Shown piece after piece: positions 1 through 11,305 of a stretch of DNA of 30,695 nucleotides. A program made the position numbers and the translations under genes. The notes beneath the pieces were generated by a model. It was given only the letters and a program-made list of their open reading frames with translations, was not told where the DNA came from and did no database searches. Source of the DNA: Gracilaria domingensis (Eukaryota; Rhodophyta; Florideophyceae; Gracilariales; Gracilariaceae); the NCBI GenBank assembly GCA_022539475.1, contig VCMS01000440.1, positions 1-30,695 of the forward strand. Direction: 5' to 3'. Position 1 is the first letter of the stretch. Each line of letters opens with the position of its first letter.

Positions 1-1140
1 ACATGTTCAGCATTGGAGACGACCTGTCAGATTCCGGACAGCATGCAAATGAGCAAGTCCGCTCGGCATCGCAACACAGACGTGATCGATAACCCGCCGC
101 GCCTGTTTCCGTTCGACGGTGTTTCCTTATTGGGGCTGTTAGGCGACTTATGACGGTAGGCATTCCGCGAAACAGTTGCGCAGCGATTTATTGCACTAAT
201 CGACAAACGCTCGTGCCCTTCCCTTGATTCAGGAAACCGTCTGGTCCGAGACAGCAATTAACCCGAACGGCCTTCCGCGATAGGACGAAAGCATGGGCGC
301 TTTCTCTTTGTCAGTTATACTCCTCCGTTACGATAGCCAAAGCTTCCCTATCTGAAGCGCCATTCTACGTCTGCGTCAAAGTCCCTGTATCGGCCTGGGC
401 CTAGCATGATTGCTGCCCAACGTGGATAATTTTTTCGTGAAGCCAGTCTTTGTGTACATCACGTAAACGTATCCAAAGTGGCTTTGGCCCGAACGCACCG
501 ATTTTTCTTCGACGGCGTAGTTTTCTCGAGATTATTATAAGCATAAAATCACTCTGGTTGATTGTCTCCATCCTTTACCTGTTGTGTGGGTATGCTCTCA
601 TACTAAAGTCGTCGGCGCTATTCCCGTTGAGCCATCGTTGCGTTTATAATTACGCGGTCTACTTCCGGCATGTATCTCTGGGGATATTATTGTCGCATTA
701 TCGCAATCTGATTCGTTTCTCGATATAAATCTGGTATCCCTGGTGTGGTATACTGCTGCATATTCCCTATTTATTGTTAGTATGTTTCATCTTGTCTGTT
801 TTTATCCGTAGACAAAAACCCAGGTGAATAACGAAAGCTTGGCGACCCACAGCAGCTAACCTTCTTAAAGCACAGTCCGGTACCAGCTTCGAACGTCGGT
901 CAAAACAAGCCAAACCGTTCCCCCGAGGTCGAATAATCACGAGTATATCCGATCGCCCACAAACTCCAAGTAGAGCCCTAGCAGGAATAGTCTGCCAACA
1001 CTTGGAATTACTTATGCAACTGACGCGGTTTCTTCGCGCCAGCTCAACATCCCACGAAACATGGCATACGCGTCAAAGCCAGCCGGCCAGTAAATCCTTC
1101 CGTCAAGGGTAGTTACAACTTCCTCACCAGGTGCTGCTGA
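1..1140. other. No gene recognised; downstream flank of gypsy pol
   Basis: Only short reading frames without recognisable motifs occur here on either strand. Because the neighbouring gypsy pol remnant runs on the minus strand, this stretch should hold the integrase C-terminus, the polypurine tract and the 3' LTR if they survive. I could not pair any part of it by eye with sequence near 5-7 kb, so no LTR is called. Confidence 0.4.
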
Positions 1141-1488
1141 CTAACTCCATAGTGCGACAAATGCAGTACTCGTGAACTGACAAGGAGTGCGAACCACAAT
1201 CTTGGCCTGTTTCTCGAACAGTTCGATTAGAAAATCTTTGGTCGTTTCGACGAAAGGCAAACTTCTCCACCGTTTAGACGTACTACGAATCACCGTAACC
1301 AAAAACGTCCGGTGTGCTGCTCCCGATGGATTCCACCGGCTTGATGTGTACGAAGAGGGCCCGTCGGTGCGTGTCCTACACGGCAAACAGCATCTAGGAT
1401 TTTTGGTTTTTTCTTTTTTTTTTTCTGCCCCCCAAATCCCCTTTTTTCTCCACGATTCTTCATTGCATCGCTCGAGCCGTACTTCCAC
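1141..1488 (-). pseudogene. Ty3/gypsy integrase fragment
   Basis: The 115-codon minus-strand frame contains an integrase-like core. A CxxC near residues 33-36 (CCLPC) resembles the end of the zinc-binding region. It is followed by DGP, then RTFLVTVIRSTSKRWRSLP, which matches the beta-sheet of the retroviral-type catalytic core that carries the first acidic residue, and then FTSTAF, which matches the conserved FTS segment after the second aspartate. Neither expected aspartate (the D of VITD, the D of SDNG) is visible, so the protein would be inactive. It lies downstream of the RNase H remnant in the normal pol order. The first part is a low-complexity lysine stretch encoded by a pyrimidine-rich tract at about 1395-1425 and is probably not original integrase. 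The family assignment is inferred from pattern and position. Confidence 0.6.
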
Positions 1489-1509
1489 GAGGAAGCACGT
1501 TATCTCAGA

Positions 1510-1818
1510 TCATCGACTGGCGGCAGCTTCAGTCCGCTTTCCAAGCGGGACATGCATCACCCTGAGTGTTTCAGGATCCTTCTTGTAACGGCATTTCGAA
1601 GTCGAAATTCCGGACACGAAGTCTGCCACCGCACACGCGCCAGAGCTCTGCTTATAGAGCATACCACGCGTACATGCCGAATATCGTAATGAACAATGAA
1701 GCGGGTCCCCATAAATGAGCCGGCAATTCCTGTACGCCAGACAAACGCCAACGCACTCCTTCCCGGATACCGGAGTAATACCTCTCTGAAACGTTGACGC
1801 TCCTTGACAATTACTCAA
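1510..1818 (-). pseudogene. Ty3/gypsy RNase H remnant
   Basis: Two overlapping minus-strand frames (1818-1510 and 1751-1557) each preserve part of a retroelement RNase H. The first has GKECVGV followed by IYGDP, as in the ERE..AVV...YLYG region. The second has GTRFIVHYDIRH, matching the 'F.V.TDH..L' motif with its aspartate, and then SRALARVRWQTS, matching 'SGRLARW...L.EFDF'. The homology jumps between the frames, so at least one indel separates them. Domain order and strand agree with the reverse transcriptase upstream (higher coordinates) and the integrase downstream. Confidence 0.65.
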
Positions 1819-2251
1819 TTGGCAATCGCTCGCCCATCATTTGATGCCTCTGGAACTAGGCACAGCCGACTTCGTAGTCGCTCGCATCCGTATCTACTTA
1901 TATGGCCATAAAACCAAGCCCTAGCAGGATAAAACAGGTGGCCTGATGTCACCGCCGTCACGACACGAAAAGCCCACCTTGGTCTCATATTCTGTCCAGA
2001 ATCACTTGGCTGGCCTTTGCGAAGAAGCTCTTGCAAGGTGCACATCATCCGCGAAGTTCGGACATGACACGCATACACATTGCACAAGCCGAGAAAAAGA
2101 GATCACGAAGTTCCGCTGCTCTCGATGCTCAAGCCTTATTCGAGGGATTTCACGCGTACTTCGCCAAATCGAAACCGTCCCGCACGATTAACATGTGCCG
2201 AATACACTGACCTTTCGGTATAAGAACTCACCCACTTTCTTGAGCTTGAGC

Positions 2252-2871
2252 TTACATGCCTAGCATCGCGTAGGCACTCGCATCACATCCCGGACGTGTC
2301 AATGACTCATCCAGGTGCTGGAGTAGACATGATGTCATCCAGTATAACCAGCAAGCTTCCACTTGAAGCGCATAGCAAAAATCCACAGCTCGTTTAAAGA
2401 GTGCTGGCCCGTTCGTTAACCCAAAGGCATCGATGAATCGGTACAATCCTTCATGACAACGAAGGCTGTCTTGTCACATCCTCAGCCCTCACGGAAACTT
2501 GCCAATAAACCCCCAATTTCCATCTAGGTTCGTGAACATTTCGCGTCGCCCAACGAACATCATCAATCTATTCGTGGGAATAGACATACATCTCGACTGC
2601 TGCCGCTTTAAGCTGCGTAAATCCGATGACAAAATCGTCCAAACCCATCAGCTTTGGGCCGCCGAGCATCCACCGCACTGCCCAAGTGGACTGACGCCGG
2701 CTCGAACTCCAAGCGGACATCTTTCTCAACTTGAGCCTTCTCTCCTCCTGACCGACTCCCGGTCCGCCCTGTAAGGTGCTGCGAATGGCCCGAAGTATCG
2801 TAGCAAATCAATCGATGTTCGGTAATACCAATCTTACCCAGCGGTCCATCCCACATGCGTGAACTCCTCAA
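2252..2871 (-). pseudogene. Ty3/gypsy reverse transcriptase remnant
   Basis: Frame 2871-2608 carries MWDGPLGKI and ITEHRL, then an acidic region and EPASVHLGSAV with KADGF.RFC, matching the '.TEHRI...GVIEPS.SPW.SPVVLV.KKDG..RFC.DYR' block of Ty3/gypsy reverse transcriptases. Frame 2446-2252 carries MYRFIDAFGLTNGPALFKRA, the 'YRF..MPFGLTNAPATFQR' block, and then QHLDESLTR. The catalytic YLDD-type motif survives in an adjacent frame as LVILDDIM at about 2320-2350. Several indels and stops make this an old dead copy. The wording of the motifs suggests the gypsy families common in oomycetes and red algae, but that is an impression rather than a placement. Confidence 0.75.
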
Positions 2872-3535
2872 GCATGTGCCGCCAAATTTATCCGGTAGTC
2901 TCTGACATGTTCAAGATACCAGAGACTCCAGTTCTCTGTACTTCCTTATCCTTCGATGTCACGCAGGCACTCAGTCCTTATTCATTACTGCCCGACAGAT
3001 CGGCATCGCTTCCTTCGACAGGCTGCGTTATCGCATCCGACGTAAGTCGCCCGTGAGCATCTCCGACGAACTGTTCTCGGTCCAGTATTCGTTCGAATTT
3101 TTCCCGTTCCGCCTCCCCCTCCTCCGCTATCGCATTCCGGATAACCTCGCAATAGACAACCTGAGTAGCACTAAGCCGCAGTGTGCGAAAAGCAATCGAA
3201 ACCAATAACTTGGTCACTAACCAACCGTTGAGGAAACGGCTGACTGAAGTCTTCGCAACCAGCACCTGAACAAAGCTGCTCGGTCACGAAATACAATCCA
3301 TTAGCGAGGCACTTATGCTTCTCCTGGAACGCAAAGCAACGTTGTACCGTTTGTAAGCCACATTTTGGACTCACAGCTAACCCAGACCTGTGATTTCAGG
3401 CGGATGAAATAGGCCCGAGTACTCGGCAGCTTGTAGACTTCCGTTTCATCTGCTGTAGGCTCTGTGCCGCAGGCAAAGGGACTTCTTCTTCACGCCCGTA
3501 CGGGACGACCGAACTCGTAGAGTATCAAGTCCCAT

Positions 3536-3847
3536 CTATCCTTTCATGGCCTTCCGCGGTCGAACATACGACAAGCGGTCACAGAAGTCCAGCGAGGATA
3601 ACCGCGCAGCGAGTTTGCTTGCAAAAAACCAAAGAAATCGACTTCGCCACGTACGGCCAAGGCCTACCGGCAGTTTCTGACTTACTCCAACAGTCCCGAG
3701 AGGCCGATTGTTTCGCATCCCATAATCAAATCTGCGCGCCGCACGAACGCAACGCAAGTCGCGATCATCGATCAAGCTAAGAAATTTGCCCAGCCCAGTA
3801 TCGAGCACGGACCAACTGCCGAACCATGTACTTCGGAAACACCCCAT
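3536..3847 (-). pseudogene. Ty3/gypsy aspartic protease remnant
   Basis: The 103-codon minus-strand frame contains VLDTGLGKFLSLID, an aspartic-protease active-site DTG at residues 17-19, followed by a region resembling 'LGV.....VG....R.RF.....L...LGCDFIDR' (here GVSQKLPVGLG, SRFLWF, SLDFCDRLS). The final VRPRKA corresponds to the usual end of the protease fold. It lies about 650 bp upstream of the reverse transcriptase on the same strand, in the standard Ty3/gypsy order. It is the least disrupted domain of the element. Confidence 0.55.
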
Positions 3848-5790
3848 GGTCGCGTAAACTTGTAAGTAACTTTCGCCAGACCAGGACTCTATCGGAAACC
3901 GGCTGTTTTAGACCGTATCACGGGGCGACGCAATGACACCACAGGATGCTCAGATGTCCACTTGTACTGCCCAGGTTCCGAAAGTGTGACCGGTGAGCGA
4001 GCTTCTCAGCCTCAGCGCACTAAACCCCGTCGCTGGGCCTCCCATTGCGTGAGCTCCCTTGCTCAGTTTCTACAGCCTCCCGCCAATCTGCGAAGTTGCG
4101 ATTCCGCAGGCGCACAATTCCCCATTCCGATGTCACCGTTCCTGGCTCCAGCTGATCCTCCGCTTCGCACGAAGGTACACTTTTGTCCGAACACGTTCCC
4201 GTCGGCGGGCGTCAACGACTCATACTGAGCACATATCTCCCAATATCCCTATGGGCATAAGCAACGAGCATGTGCCGCCTGTTACAGGTATACCAAATAA
4301 GAGACGAAGAAGACTCCGCGCTTGGGCGCCGGCGCTCCTGTCTGAGAGGATTCACGTCCCTCCATCAGCTTGCTCAGATTATCCGCCAGAGTGCGCCACG
4401 GGCAATGCCGGGACTTGACCGTCTCGCTACCAGAGCGGGTCTGCGTCACTGGAGACTGCTCCGTCGTCGACAGCAATTCCGAATCGGCATGAAACCATCT
4501 CTTAAAACAGTGATAGTTATCATAACCCCCTTAAACAAACCTCGCGACTGATGGCATAGAGAGTCTCGGCTCTATCATGAAGGATGTCGCGCGTGTCGCT
4601 CTTGATACCAGCGCGTTGCTCGAGCCTGCATCTCCCTCAGTTGGCAAATTGAACGAGTTCCAAGAGTAATCTGCGTTTGTTCTCCCGATAATGGGCTACC
4701 AACGGCCGAACTGATCGGTCCAGTCCATCAATCAAACAACTACACCGCTCGGCTCGCGGAAAACACGTTCACATCTTGGAAAGCCTATTGAGGCGGTCGA
4801 ATAAGACGGTTTCCGCTCTCGGCTCCTGTCGTGTCTCGTTAGCCGGAGTATGCACCGTGTATATCGCAGATTGCCTGTCCGGTAATGAGCGCAGAAGATA
4901 TGTACGCTTCCGGCCAGCACGTAACTCCTCCTTCGGAGCGCGAGACGACCCCCACGAACCGAATTGAATTGATCTTCGGCTTACACCCGTCAAAAGTACG
5001 GCAGCGCGATTGTGCCTGTGCCTCACTCATGTCGAAGTACATCCGCTTCCGCTACAGCGACTAGACAAATCCAAGACCAAGAATTGGTCTTCCCCAGAGA
5101 ACTTGTGGGGCTTTCAGCGTGAGCTCCATTTGCGGAATGACTTTCGCACTTTCCAGTCGCCACGTGGGGTCCTCTGTGGCTCTTCATCAAGCCGATAAAC
5201 GTAAGATAGAGCTTCCACTACAGTAACGTTTGTCGGCTTCAACTCCTTCAATCGAGTTCTCCCCTCCTTTCGTACGGCCTCGTCAACACCAGAAAGTGGT
5301 TCAGTATGCTCCGCGAACGGATGCCACGATAGCGAGACGCTCTTCCGCGCTGATCCGAAGATCGGTAGACGATCCCCTTTTTGGGTCCCTACCTCCATCA
5401 AGAAAGGATGAAGAGACGAGTCAACTATCAACCTTGACCTTCTTCTTTGCGGACGATCCCCGGAACGCGCGAAGTGCTGGAGAACCCTCAGAAACCGAGC
5501 TCCCGCGCAACAGCATCAGGATTACGATGATTCGCTCGCCCGTCTCCAGACGCGGTAGCCAGGCGGTTCAGGTGCGCGCAGCCTGCTCGGCAAGACCAGC
5601 CGACACCTGTCGTTGTCCTAATTCTGGTAATCAGACCGTCAAAACACGACGTCGCTCAAACTCCCGGACACCGCGTCATACGAGCCGTCCGAGTTCGTAA
5701 TATCCCGGTATGACGCCCACTGGGAGTTCTGCCAGGATGCAACCTGAGCCTCTAAATTCGCGGAGGTATACTCTCCGGACCGCGACACAT
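3848..5790. other. Expected gag region of the gypsy remnant; nothing recognised
   Basis: By order, gag and the 5' LTR of the minus-strand gypsy element should lie here. Many short frames exist on both strands (the longest are 156 codons plus-strand at 5230-5700 and 105 codons minus-strand at 5431-5114), but none shows a zinc knuckle, capsid motif or other recognisable domain. I treat them as chance frames in a GC-balanced, decayed region. Confidence 0.35.
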
Positions 5791-7400
5791 AACGTCACCG
5801 CTTCGCCCGGCATACAGCCGCCAGGGCGGTTTCAGTTGGCCCACGAAAGTGCGTGGGTCCCTTATCAGAACGGCTGCCCCGGAGCCCGGTTTCGGTCGCC
5901 ATTGCCTGGACCATCCAGTGCGTCCTCGCCAACGAGGAAACTGCGGACAAGCCGACGAACCGGGCACAAACGCACGTGGCGCCTACTCCTGCGACGCGGA
6001 CTGACATCGCTTCACCGACACAGTCGGCCAATGAGCAACCAAAACCAAACCTCCAAGCGCGACAATAAGAGAACCTAAAATAACGGATATTCTCAACTAT
6101 CTGGGCTCCAAACAAACGAACCAGGCTCCAACGATTGTTGGCCAATAAAGCCGATTTCCTAGTCGGGAGACCACTTGTCGTGCAAAACCGGTGACGTGGA
6201 AAACGACAGCCGCTCCGAAGAGCACCGACGAGGTGTTCGAACCCTCTCCCATACAGGGTAGGCGCAGTGAACAGAACCTCCATAGGCCAACACGGACCGG
6301 TGTAAATCCGGGTGACCCGATCTGGGCGTGCAGTCGGAGGTAAGGGGGGTAGAATCGGCGTAGGTATCCGAATGGTTCCGGCGGCACAGCGGTGGGGGTA
6401 TCCAGCCCAACGGTATGGACGACAAAAATCAACAAACGAGCCGCACTGCGGAGCACTGACTCGCGATAAGCGGGAAAACTCCCGAGACAAATGGGACAAA
6501 CCTACAATGGTAGGGCAGAGTAGCGAAAGCCGTAAGACGGAAATGAAAACAATAAATAGATAGAAAAAAAGATAGCCGATGACGACGATAGTACCTCCTC
6601 AACGAGTTTGTGTCAGCCCGAGAAATTTGCAGAAAAACCAGGTATTCCCCAGGATGGCTGTACCGTGCCGCACGCAAGAAGATCAGAGCCAAAAGCCTCG
6701 TTAGGTACTTCCCTACAGTGCGCAAGTGCGCTCACTTATTTACGGCACTTGGAAATATCAATTAAAAATCAACTATCCGCCTCTGTCCGGCCAAATACCA
6801 CTACATGTGTGCCCCCCGTGCATGCTTGCCACGGCGCCCGCGCGATCGGGCCAACTTGGCACACGTGTGCAGAAATACTACCCTTCCTAGGCATACCCAA
6901 AATAGGGGCACTACCCCAGTAGCCTCTCATAACCTGAGGTGTCGAAGCCGGTAACGGATCAACAAACTATGAAAAGCACTCGGTGCATCCCCACAAAGGG
7001 CGTTTTGCTCTACATGAACCAGCTGATGCTGACGGTGACATTCTTCGCATATTGGATCTCGGAGTACCACCAAAACCATTCGAGATCTGGACCTCGTCGA
7101 GGTAGATATCATGTCGTCATAGCGTTAGCATTTCTGGAACGTGTCTGAGATGTTTGACTCGCCGTCCCAGTTCTAGACGGATCACTGCGAGTGCGGTGTG
7201 CGTATGCACGTCGCCTTGACGCTCCCATGTCCTTGTTCGCAACTATGCCTTCGATCTTATTGTTGATGAGCAGTCATGCCCTCTGCGCTGGCGTAGGACT
7301 GCCTGCTACGACCCCTGTGCCTGTAATTCCATAGGGACCTCCAGGACCACCTCCACGATGTAGAAGTAAACGACCAGATTGAAGTTTCTATACGAGCCAT
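5791..7400. other. Unassigned stretch; no supported gene
   Basis: The longest frame is 234 codons on the minus strand (6499-5795), but it is rich in Arg, Cys and Trp and shows no domain, coiled coil or repeat; shorter shadow frames overlap it. A short inverted pair, catgtgtgcc/ggcacacgtg, at about 6804-6865 is the only structure noticed. The 7.0-7.4 kb part may hold the extreme 3' end of the minus-strand coiled-coil pseudogene, but this cannot be shown. Confidence 0.3.
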
Positions 7401-7429
7401 ATTCAGAGCCGTCACGTCTCTCAGGTTAT

Positions 7430-8931
7430 GGACTGGCAACGTCGGCAGCTTCAACTTTGAATCTCATATTCTTCAATTCTTCTAAACGGCGAATTGGTTC
7501 CCATCCCTTCTTCGGTAGTCGGCCTCTCGTCGTAGTCTGGCACACTCGTCATTGGCCCTGGTCAATGCCTCACGCAATTCATTGATTTGCTGATGACTGA
7601 CTCCAGTAGTACTAGAGATATGGGATAGCTTATTCTGGTAGAGTAACACCTGCTGACGAGATTCTCAGTCTCTCCGAAGTTGTCGTGAAGCTTCTTAGAG
7701 AACTCATGAACAAGCTCGACTTGTGCAGTAACATGGGACATCTCGAGCTCATAGCCATGAGTGGCCTCCAACGTCTCGAGCCTCATTTCCGAATCCTCAG
7801 CCTCACAATCTCTATTTCTTTCGACAAGTTGAGATCTGGTTACATCCTAGCTCTCTGACCTTGTTCTTCTCTGCTTTCAAGTTCCTTTCGGAGAAGCTGA
7901 AGCTCCATATCTCTGTTCCCTGTCAGTTCGACCATCTTCTGTATCATTGCTCGTTGCACTTCAGCTCACATATTTTGCATATGACTGGATATCATAGTAG
8001 TGTTCTTGTCCTGCTTTGACTCTGCTTCGTCTATTCGAGTGTGCAGCTTTGCATCTCCTTCCTACATGGGCTGGTTTAGATTCTCTCCGACCCCTCCAAT
8101 GGATGGCTTCGAGGCCTGAGATGAACGATCTTGCATTGGCACATTCTTAGTAGTAGCGCTAAGCATGCTTAGAGCTTCTTTGAGCTTCTGCTCGTGCTCA
8201 GCAAGGATCGTCTTCACGGCCTCAACAACAGATTCTGAATCTTGTCTTTCTAGAAGCAGAATCTCTTGCTGCTCAAGCCGGTGAGTCTCCGTGAAAATGA
8301 TTCGTAGTTCTTTCCTCGAGATGTCATCGCGAGCTGCAACTAACTCCGGCGTAAACCCGTCCAAACTGCGCTTGCCCACTCTAACATCCTGCCCATCTGT
8401 ACCCATCGCCGTTGCGCCAGATTTAAACGTAGTTGATGTCACTTCTAAGTCTCTAGATGTTAGTGCCTTCGCTAGTTGCTTAAACTTCTCCGGGTCACTG
8501 CCACTGGTTGAAATAGCATTCATGGCAGCTGACCCATCGGCCGAAGGCTTCCCAGATGTATCACCTCTGAAAGCTTCTCCTCGACCGTCACCCTGTTTGC
8601 CAACACTAGTTTCACTCGCCAGTATCCTGTCCTTTCCATCTGTGAACAAATCACCGTAAAACGCCACCGATGTCCCATCAGGATCCTCAATAACACTTGA
8701 ATGAAGTTCCCCATCCGGTGACAATAAGCTCTGTGAAGCAAGTTCAAGGATTTTGTGAGGAGGCCTGACCACTCGAGGTCTGCGACTTCTCGAACTGTGT
8801 ACAGACGCAGACCCACGCCCAACAGCTAGCTCAGTATCACCAGATGGTAGAGCTGATTCCTGCGACCGGGATCCAGATGGATGTAATACTGTGGACTTCG
8901 GACTGAGTCCTCCATCCAATATGTTGAGCAA
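7430..8931 (-). pseudogene. Coiled-coil protein, decayed
   Basis: A 289-codon open stretch (8931-8062) begins with a Ser/Arg-rich low-complexity part (to about residue 90) and ends with an acidic helical part (residues 200-265) containing heptad-like leucines (LEQQEILLLERQ, AEHEQKLKEALSML). The same frame continues as helical coding sequence through in-frame stops at 8062-8064 (TAG), 7966-7968 (TGA) and 7840-7842 (TAA), for example LHTRIDEAESKQDKN and MELQLLRKELESREE. It then changes frame (7786-7562 and beyond), still with coiled-coil character such as QQINELREALTRANDECARL. No conserved domain is recognised. The first ATG is not certain. It sits downstream of the glycosyltransferase remnant on the same strand. 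It could be a retroelement ORF1-type protein or a cellular structural protein. Confidence 0.5.
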
Positions 8932-9306
8932 ACCGAACCCTGATCCTGGCTTTCTTCATCAGAACTTTGCCATACTCAGATTCGTTTCCGGAACAAACCG
9001 GCGGAGGGCTCCATTGTGCTACTCGGCCGTTTTCCATGATCGACCGGCTGGGGAGGCGGTGTTTGGTCGCTGAACTTTTTAATGAGCGTCTCGATTGACG
9101 GTTTCGATTCCAGTCCTCCTTGTCGTACGTATCCTTCCAGTCGGGCATCCAGTACTATCTCAGCGCCACATGTCGATATCGCAATGGCGACGACATCAGA
9201 ATCAGTGTCTCCTTCAATCTGCGACGTTTGTCCCCTGTGCTTTCTAATCCGAATCCCTTGCTTCTTTCGTGTCTTGTGCGCATTGACTGCTGTACGTGCC
9301 CAGCAA

Positions 9307-9969
9307 TCACTGAGTTCGGAAGAACGCTTCTATGTCGTCCTTGTCATCCATGGTGGATAGAATGTCGAACAGATGCGCAACGGTTATCGCTCCTGGCACA
9401 GTCGCTTCGTACAGCTTTCCGGCCGTGTGAAGGAGGAAATCGCCAGGTCTGTACTCCTACGTACACACGTTCATCGTCCAGTTCGTAATGTATTTGACAT
9501 GCTGTTATATATCCGGTTCAGAGTTGAAAAAGTGTTCAAACCCGCTTTGATCCAGTGCGCGAGCGGCATCAAACTCTCTGGTTGCATAAGCGCGCTTCAG
9601 AAATCCAAGAGGCGACCTGGAACTTTTGAAAAGAAGGGCGACCGCATTGATCATGATCCAGTGCGCAGTGATAGCTACATTGTTTCAGTCGTCGATCAGG
9701 TGAGTCAAAGGCAGCGTCTGATTCACAATCTTTGCATCACCTTCTGACCATAGCGACCAGTACCTCACTCTCCCAACGCATGTGGACAACGCTAGTTTGA
9801 TGTTTCCAAACGTTGGCGCTCTCTGATCGATTTGAAATGCCTTCTCTTCCACACAGTACACATTATCTCTCCTGACCACGCCCTGATTCGAACATTTGGC
9901 GCGTCGATACAGTGTGTGCTTGCTGGACGGAGTGTGCGAAACCATCTCATATAGGCGTCGGGCTGGCAT
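9307..9969 (-). pseudogene. GT34-like (GMA12/MNN10 type) glycosyltransferase, decayed
   Basis: One reading frame from 9969 to 9307 shows the hallmarks of a GT34-like galactosyl/mannosyl-transferase: an N-terminal QIDQRAPTFGNIKLAL block, an EGDAKIVNQTLPL block in the place of the D-x-D nucleotide-sugar/metal site (E-G-D here, so the first acid is changed), then WI.NAVALLFKSS, LDQSGFEHFF and PGDFLLHTAGK, which corresponds to the family's 'GDFvvHfAG' motif. Stops in the same frame at 9685-9687 (TGA), 9505-9507 (TAA), 9457-9459 (TAG) and 9307-9309 (TGA) break it. These enzymes are normally Golgi type II membrane proteins. A hydrophobic segment in another frame (10162-9947, TMFLAALVLFIAS) could be its signal anchor, but linking them needs a frameshift. 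Confidence 0.7.
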
Positions 9970-10162
9970 ATCGCTGCTTGTTCGGGATAGTTAGCAATCC
10001 CAACTCAGAGAACAAGGGAGCATTAAGGAGGTGAAGAACAGCAATCTTTGCTGCGAAACACGCAAGCGAACATTGAACATCGGATGCAATGAACAGCACG
10101 AGCGCCGCTAGAAACATTGTACGTTTGCTTTTTCGCATTGAAGAAGATGGCATCTTCATCAA
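9947..10162 (-). pseudogene. Short frame with hydrophobic segment, possible signal anchor
   Basis: The 71-codon minus-strand frame starts with a basic stretch (MRKSKR) followed by about 15 hydrophobic residues, as in a signal anchor, then a Cys-containing loop. It overlaps the first codons of the glycosyltransferase remnant in a different frame. It may be that enzyme's displaced N-terminus or chance; no domain supports it independently. Confidence 0.25.
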
Positions 10163-10439
10163 CTTCCAGCACGACGAACAACAGTGTCAGCCAGCCAGTC
10201 GAGCGATCGTCGCTCACGAGTCGTGACGCTGTGATCAGCAGCTGAATCAACGCTGTCTAGCAGACGCGTAATACGACGCTCCTAGTTGTTTGGCAGACGA
10301 GTTCAAACCTGTTCAAGCCGTCCCAAACGTAAGCGATAATGTAGCATGACCCATGCACCGCAGTGCAAGGGCTGCAAAGCCTTTCCCAGACGTGTTCAAA
10401 CAACACCTGGTTTTGGGCGCGAATGCTTCTATCAAAATG

Positions 10440-10920
10440 ATCAGCTTCAACTGACGAGATTTGCAGCGTGGCCATCAGGTCCTTCTCGCCCACCAGAATC
10501 ACCAACAGGTTGCTCAGCAGGTCCGACCGCTTCTCGGCGTTCATCTGCATGTAGTCGCCCACCTCCGTCACCGCGTCTACCGCGATTTCCTTCGCCCTCT
10601 GCACAATCCCACGTCTCGCAGAGATGAGCGCCTCTGCCTGCTGTCATTTCAGCATGGCCTGAGCAATCTCCGACGCGTACGATAGTTCGTTAACATTGAT
10701 CGCCACGATACAAACGCCTGGCACGGAGCATCTCATCTGTAGCTCATCGCGCATCAGGTTCTATATTTTAGTTGTTTCAGTGCGTACAATTTCAATGTCT
10801 TCCAAAGGTGATTCGTACGGATAGCTGGACACTATGCGTTCGAAGACTGCTGGAGCTTGATCTCGAACGAATTTGTACGGATTGTCAACATCGATTACTG
10901 CTCTTCTGGCGGTTTCAATG
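10440..10920 (-). pseudogene. SPFH/Band-7 (stomatin-like) protein fragment
   Basis: Read on the minus strand in one frame from about 10920, the sequence encodes IETARRAVIDVDNPYKFVRD, then VAINVNELSYASEIAQAMLK, then QQAEALISARRGIVQRAKEIA and RSDLLSNLLVILVGEKD. These match the C-terminal half of bacterial-type SPFH/Band-7 proteins ('V..VNE..YA.EIA.AML.RQQA.A...AR..IV.GA' and 'K..MVSNLLVVL.....'). Two in-frame stops, TAG at 10761-10763 and TGA at 10644-10646, interrupt it; the second replaces the Arg of a conserved RQQA. The N-terminal half of the domain is absent, so this is a truncated copy. SPFH proteins scaffold membrane microdomains. It is adjacent to an unrelated RPC2 fragment on the same strand, pointing to a pile-up of gene pieces. 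Confidence 0.7.
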
Positions 10921-10980
10921 TTCTACGTTACAATGACCGAGATACACAAGGGTTTCCGCGAGCATCTAAACTTCAGTTGC

Positions 10981-11305
10981 TCACAGCTTAAGAGCATACG
11001 TCGATTGAGCCTCCAGGTCGTACAGCAATCTTTCCCGAGAGGCCAGGCTCTCATCTGTATTCGTATGACTCATCAGTGCCATGTTCTTAAGCAGTTCACA
11101 AGCTTCACATTCTGGAGTGTCGCTGGGACACAGCATATCCCACTTTGATGGTCGCAAAGCTCGCGGTCCACAAACCTTTCGCGTTTGTTCGATTTGGGAT
11201 GTGATCCTTGTCATCATCCCTACAACATAGATGAAACTGTGTCGGAACAGCACTTCTGTTACTCGTGCTGCTTCCATTTTGAATCGCTCCGCATTCCAAT
11301 TTCCG
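10981..11305 (-). pseudogene. RNA polymerase III second-largest subunit (RPC2) fragment
   Basis: Within the 138-codon minus-strand frame 11397-10981, residues from about 33 onward read [37 protein letters not shown], then [19 protein letters not shown]. This is the highly conserved central block of DNA-directed RNA polymerase second-largest subunits. The combination 'GMMTRI.SQ.E.TRKV.GPRAL' followed by '[20 protein letters not shown]' fits the Pol III subunit best. Substitutions at normally invariant sites ([12 protein letters not shown] instead of [12 protein letters not shown]) show it is not under selection. Only about 85 conserved codons remain of a subunit of roughly 1100 residues. It ends at a stop at 10981 and is followed by the SPFH fragment. 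I judge it a duplicated gene fragment, not the cellular gene. Confidence 0.75.

Noticed and set aside
1395..1425. Pyrimidine run as the gypsy polypurine tract
   Set aside because: It lies upstream of the integrase core in the element's own orientation, not next to a 3' LTR, so its position is wrong for a polypurine tract.
5795..6499. 234-codon minus-strand frame as a gene
   Set aside because: Composition is Arg/Cys/Trp-rich without domains or repeats, and equally long shadow frames overlap it; no support beyond length.
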